From JADJGC01 sp964617645 (lineage in GTDB: Bacteria > Zixibacteria > MSB-5A5 > CAIYYT01): a stretch of DNA of 64,000 nt. The stretch lies in contig CAZTYE010000001.1 of NCBI GenBank assembly GCA_964617645.1, positions 434,001 through 498,000 of the forward strand, in the 5' to 3' direction. This document shows, one piece after another, positions 62,106 to 64,000 of the stretch (positions are counted from its first letter, which is position 1; every line of letters starts with the position of its first letter). The position numbers were made by a program, and so were the translations under genes. Below the pieces are notes generated by a model that ran no database searches, was not told the DNA's origin, and saw nothing but the letters and a program-made list of their open reading frames with translations.

Positions 62106-63139
62106 CGGGAAATGGACTTTCCTACAGGGATTCCGGCGTCGACATCGCCGCCGGCGACCAGGCTACCGAGAAAATCAAACAGTTAGTCAAGAAGACTTAC
62201 AACCCGGCGGTGCTGAATGGCATCGGCGGTTTCGGCGGGCTGTTCGACGGCCGCTTCAAAGGGATCAAGCATCCGGTACTCGTGTCCTCCGCTGATGGCG
62301 TCGGCACCAAGCTCAAACTCGCGTTCATGACCGGCAAGCACGACACGGTCGGCCAGGACTTGGTCAACCACTGCGTCAACGATATCCTCGTCATGGGCGC
62401 GCGGCCGCTCTATTTTCTCGACTACTTCGCCACGGGCAAACTCGAGCCCGGTGTCGTCGCGGATGTCATCTCCGGAATGTCCATCGCCTGCCGTCAGAAC
62501 GGCTGCGCTCTGATCGGCGGCGAAACCGCCGAAATGCCGGGCTTCTACCAAGCGAACGAATACGACCTCGCCGGTTTCATCGTCGGTGTCGTCGACCGCA
62601 AGGCTATTGTCGACGGCAGCCAAATCCGTCCCGGTGACGTCGTCATCGGGCTTGAGTCGAGCGGCCTTCACACCAACGGCTATTCACTGGCACGAAAACT
62701 CTTTTTCGACAAACTGGCGCTGCAGGCAAGCGACATGATTTCCGATCTCGGCGTGACCGTCGCCGAGGCGCTGATGGCCGTTCATCGGAGTTATCTCAAA
62801 CCGGTCACCAAGCTGCGCGCGGAAATCGCGGTTCACGGCATGGCGCACATCACCGGCGGCGGCATCCCCGGAAATCTCGTCCGCGTCCTGCCGAAAAATT
62901 GCGCCGCCGTTATCGATAAATCATCGTGGCCGACTCCGCCGCTGTTTGCCTTCATTCAGCGGCAGGGCAACATTGACGAGCCTGACATGTTCTCCGCCTT
63001 CAATATGGGCATCGGACTGATGATCGCTGTCTCAGCGAAGGATGTCGCGCCGGCGCAGAAGACTCTTAAGGCGCAGAAACTTCGCCATTGGGTTGTCGGC
63101 GAGATCGTCAAAGGCAAGCGCGCCGTTACGCTTAAATAA
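62102..63139 (+). CDS. purM: Phosphoribosylformylglycinamidine cyclo-ligase (AIR synthetase)
   Basis: Fifth step of purine synthesis: ATP-dependent closure of FGAM to aminoimidazole ribonucleotide. The 345-residue protein starts at GTG within the HD gene stop and shows YRDSGVDIAAGDQA, GIGGFGGLFDG, SADGVGTKLKLAF, HCVNDILVMGARPLYFLDY, GGETAEMPGFY and HITGGGIPGNLVRVLP, all standard. It starts at the overlap and lacks its own Shine-Dalgarno. No other pur gene is in the window. Confidence 0.97.
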   Translation: MTGNGLSYRDSGVDIAAGDQATEKIKQLVKKTYNPAVLNGIGGFGGLFDGRFKGIKHPVLVSSADGVGTKLKLAFMTGKHDTVGQDLVNHCVNDILVMGARPLYFLDYFATGKLEPGVVADVISGMSIACRQNGCALIGGETAEMPGFYQANEYDLAGFIVGVVDRKAIVDGSQIRPGDVVIGLESSGLHTNGYSLARKLFFDKLALQASDMISDLGVTVAEALMAVHRSYLKPVTKLRAEIAVHGMAHITGGGIPGNLVRVLPKNCAAVIDKSSWPTPPLFAFIQRQGNIDEPDMFSAFNMGIGLMIAVSAKDVAPAQKTLKAQKLRHWVVGEIVKGKRAVTLK

Positions 63140-63174
63140 TTGCGCAATAGTCTCAAAGCCCGCATCTTCGATTG

Positions 63175-64000
63175 ATGCGCATCAAATTCCCGCAGCGGTT
63201 CATTCTGCTCATTCTGTCTGCTGTCTTCTTCGCGCTTGCCTTCGAGCCGTCCCCGCTGTGGTTTCTTGCTTACTTTTTCGTTCCGCTCATGATCGCCGGC
63301 GTTCGGGGCATTGGCTTCAAGGAAGGCTTCCGCTCCGGCTATGCCTTTGGCATGATGGTCACTTTCCTCGGAATGTACTGGGTCGCGTACGTCCACATCG
63401 TCGGCGTGATCTTGCTCATCTTCGTGCATCCGTTCTACTACGCCGTCATCTGCGGCGCGCTCGGCTCGGCAACGGCGCGGTGGGGAAGACTCGGCGCACT
63501 GACCATGCCGTTCCTTTGGGTCGGCATGGAGTATCTTCGCGGTCTGACTCAACTCTCATTTCCGTGGCAGCATCTCAGCTACACGCAGGCATCGAATACG
63601 GTTATCGCACAGCTCGCGGAGATTTCCGGAGACGGCACGCTCACTCTCTTCATCATCGTCGTTGGATTAATTCTCTATTTCGCCTATGGCAACTTGCGCC
63701 GGCCGCTGCTCTCGATTTCTCTATTCGTACTGGCGATTTTTCTCTATACCGGCGCCTATTTCTGGGGCGCAACTCGATTCACTGCTCTGAAACCTGATTA
63801 TCCCGTCGCCGCCTTGCAGGGAAATATCCCAATCACGCAGAAGTGGCAAAACGGCCGCGCAGATCACAATTTCGAAGCGTACGACCTTCTCACCAAGCAG
63901 GCAGCGCAATCCGGCGCTAAGCTGATGGTCTGGCCCGAGAGCGCCGCGCCCATGTATCTCAATCTCGAGCCGCCCTACATCCAGTGGATCGCCACCATGG
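63175..64000 (+). CDS. lnt: Apolipoprotein N-acyltransferase, 3' truncated
   Basis: N-acylates lipoproteins in the inner membrane. The frame is open from ATG 63175 to the end of the window (275 residues), so the C-terminal third is missing. Several hydrophobic segments fill the first 200 residues. Diagnostic pieces are FPWQHLSYTQ, VAALQGNIPITQKW (start of the nitrilase-like domain) and the catalytic-glutamate motif VWPESAAPMYL. It lies 35 bases after purM, with no clear ribosome-binding site; a TTG directly before the ATG is an alternative. Its presence supports a diderm cell envelope. Confidence 0.93.
   Translation, partial: MRIKFPQRFILLILSAVFFALAFEPSPLWFLAYFFVPLMIAGVRGIGFKEGFRSGYAFGMMVTFLGMYWVAYVHIVGVILLIFVHPFYYAVICGALGSATARWGRLGALTMPFLWVGMEYLRGLTQLSFPWQHLSYTQASNTVIAQLAEISGDGTLTLFIIVVGLILYFAYGNLRRPLLSISLFVLAIFLYTGAYFWGATRFTALKPDYPVAALQGNIPITQKWQNGRADHNFEAYDLLTKQAAQSGAKLMVWPESAAPMYLNLEPPYIQWIATM

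Overview
This window looks like a scaffold of a metagenome-assembled genome from a moderately GC-rich Gram-negative bacterium, most likely of the FCB assemblage (a Zixibacteria-like lineage is my best guess). The outer-membrane evidence is Lnt, beta-barrel proteins, a Wza/SLBB-type export protein and a dTDP-sugar/glycosyltransferase locus. The FCB evidence is a very large secreted repeat protein that ends in a PNPFNP-containing type IX secretion-like sorting domain. A run of exactly 100 N (40293-40392) marks a scaffold join. Taxonomy is inference; there is no rRNA gene here.

Layout: (1) 1-3385, plus strand: the end of a beta-barrel-like protein, pyruvate kinase, and a protein with two AHA1-like domains. 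(2) 3415-17249, minus strand: an eleven-gene surface-polysaccharide locus (rfbA-, rfbC-, rfbB- and rfbD-like genes, SLBB export protein, wecB-like epimerase, three glycosyltransferases, a fused two-domain oxidoreductase, a polyprenyl-phosphate sugar transferase). (3) 17339-19772: glycerophosphodiester phosphodiesterase and a secreted aspartyl-protease-like protein. (4) 19919-25020: a central-carbon operon (6-phosphofructokinase with PPi-type residues, an outer-membrane barrel, gap, pgk, tpiA, secG). (5) 25114-40063: a 17-gene aromatic amino-acid supraoperon, trpEGDCFBA-aroH-aroF-tyrA-aroA-aroE-aroC-aroK-aroB-aroQ-ilvE, nearly every junction overlapping or a few bases apart. (6) 40064-40747: palindromic repeats around the scaffold gap. 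(7) 40748-48367, minus strand: a 2539-residue secreted protein with a VWA domain and 18 tandem, mostly six-cysteine, modules. (8) 48368-64000: a non-coding stretch, a Rieske protein, valS, mazG, a PAS histidine kinase, a DUF4139-like protein, a TPR protein, priA, an HD protein, purM, and the start of lnt.

The most striking regulatory feature is upstream of trpE. A consensus promoter (TTGACA, 16 bp, TATATT) sits 8 bases before the ATG of a 35-codon leader peptide that carries the uninterrupted aromatic run FYYWWWF. After it come mutually exclusive antiterminator and intrinsic-terminator hairpins. This is a textbook ribosome-mediated attenuator, but apparently leaderless and built to read Phe, Tyr and Trp together. 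That fits an operon encoding the shared shikimate pathway as well as the trp branch. The same arrangement, with a -10 box 7-8 bases before an ATG and no Shine-Dalgarno, recurs at three other genes, suggesting a leaderless promoter class.

The other leading candidate for new biology is the VWA/cysteine-module/cohesin-like/dockerin-like protein. The identical 55-bp ends on both sides of the N-run suggest the scaffold gap is an assembly artefact.
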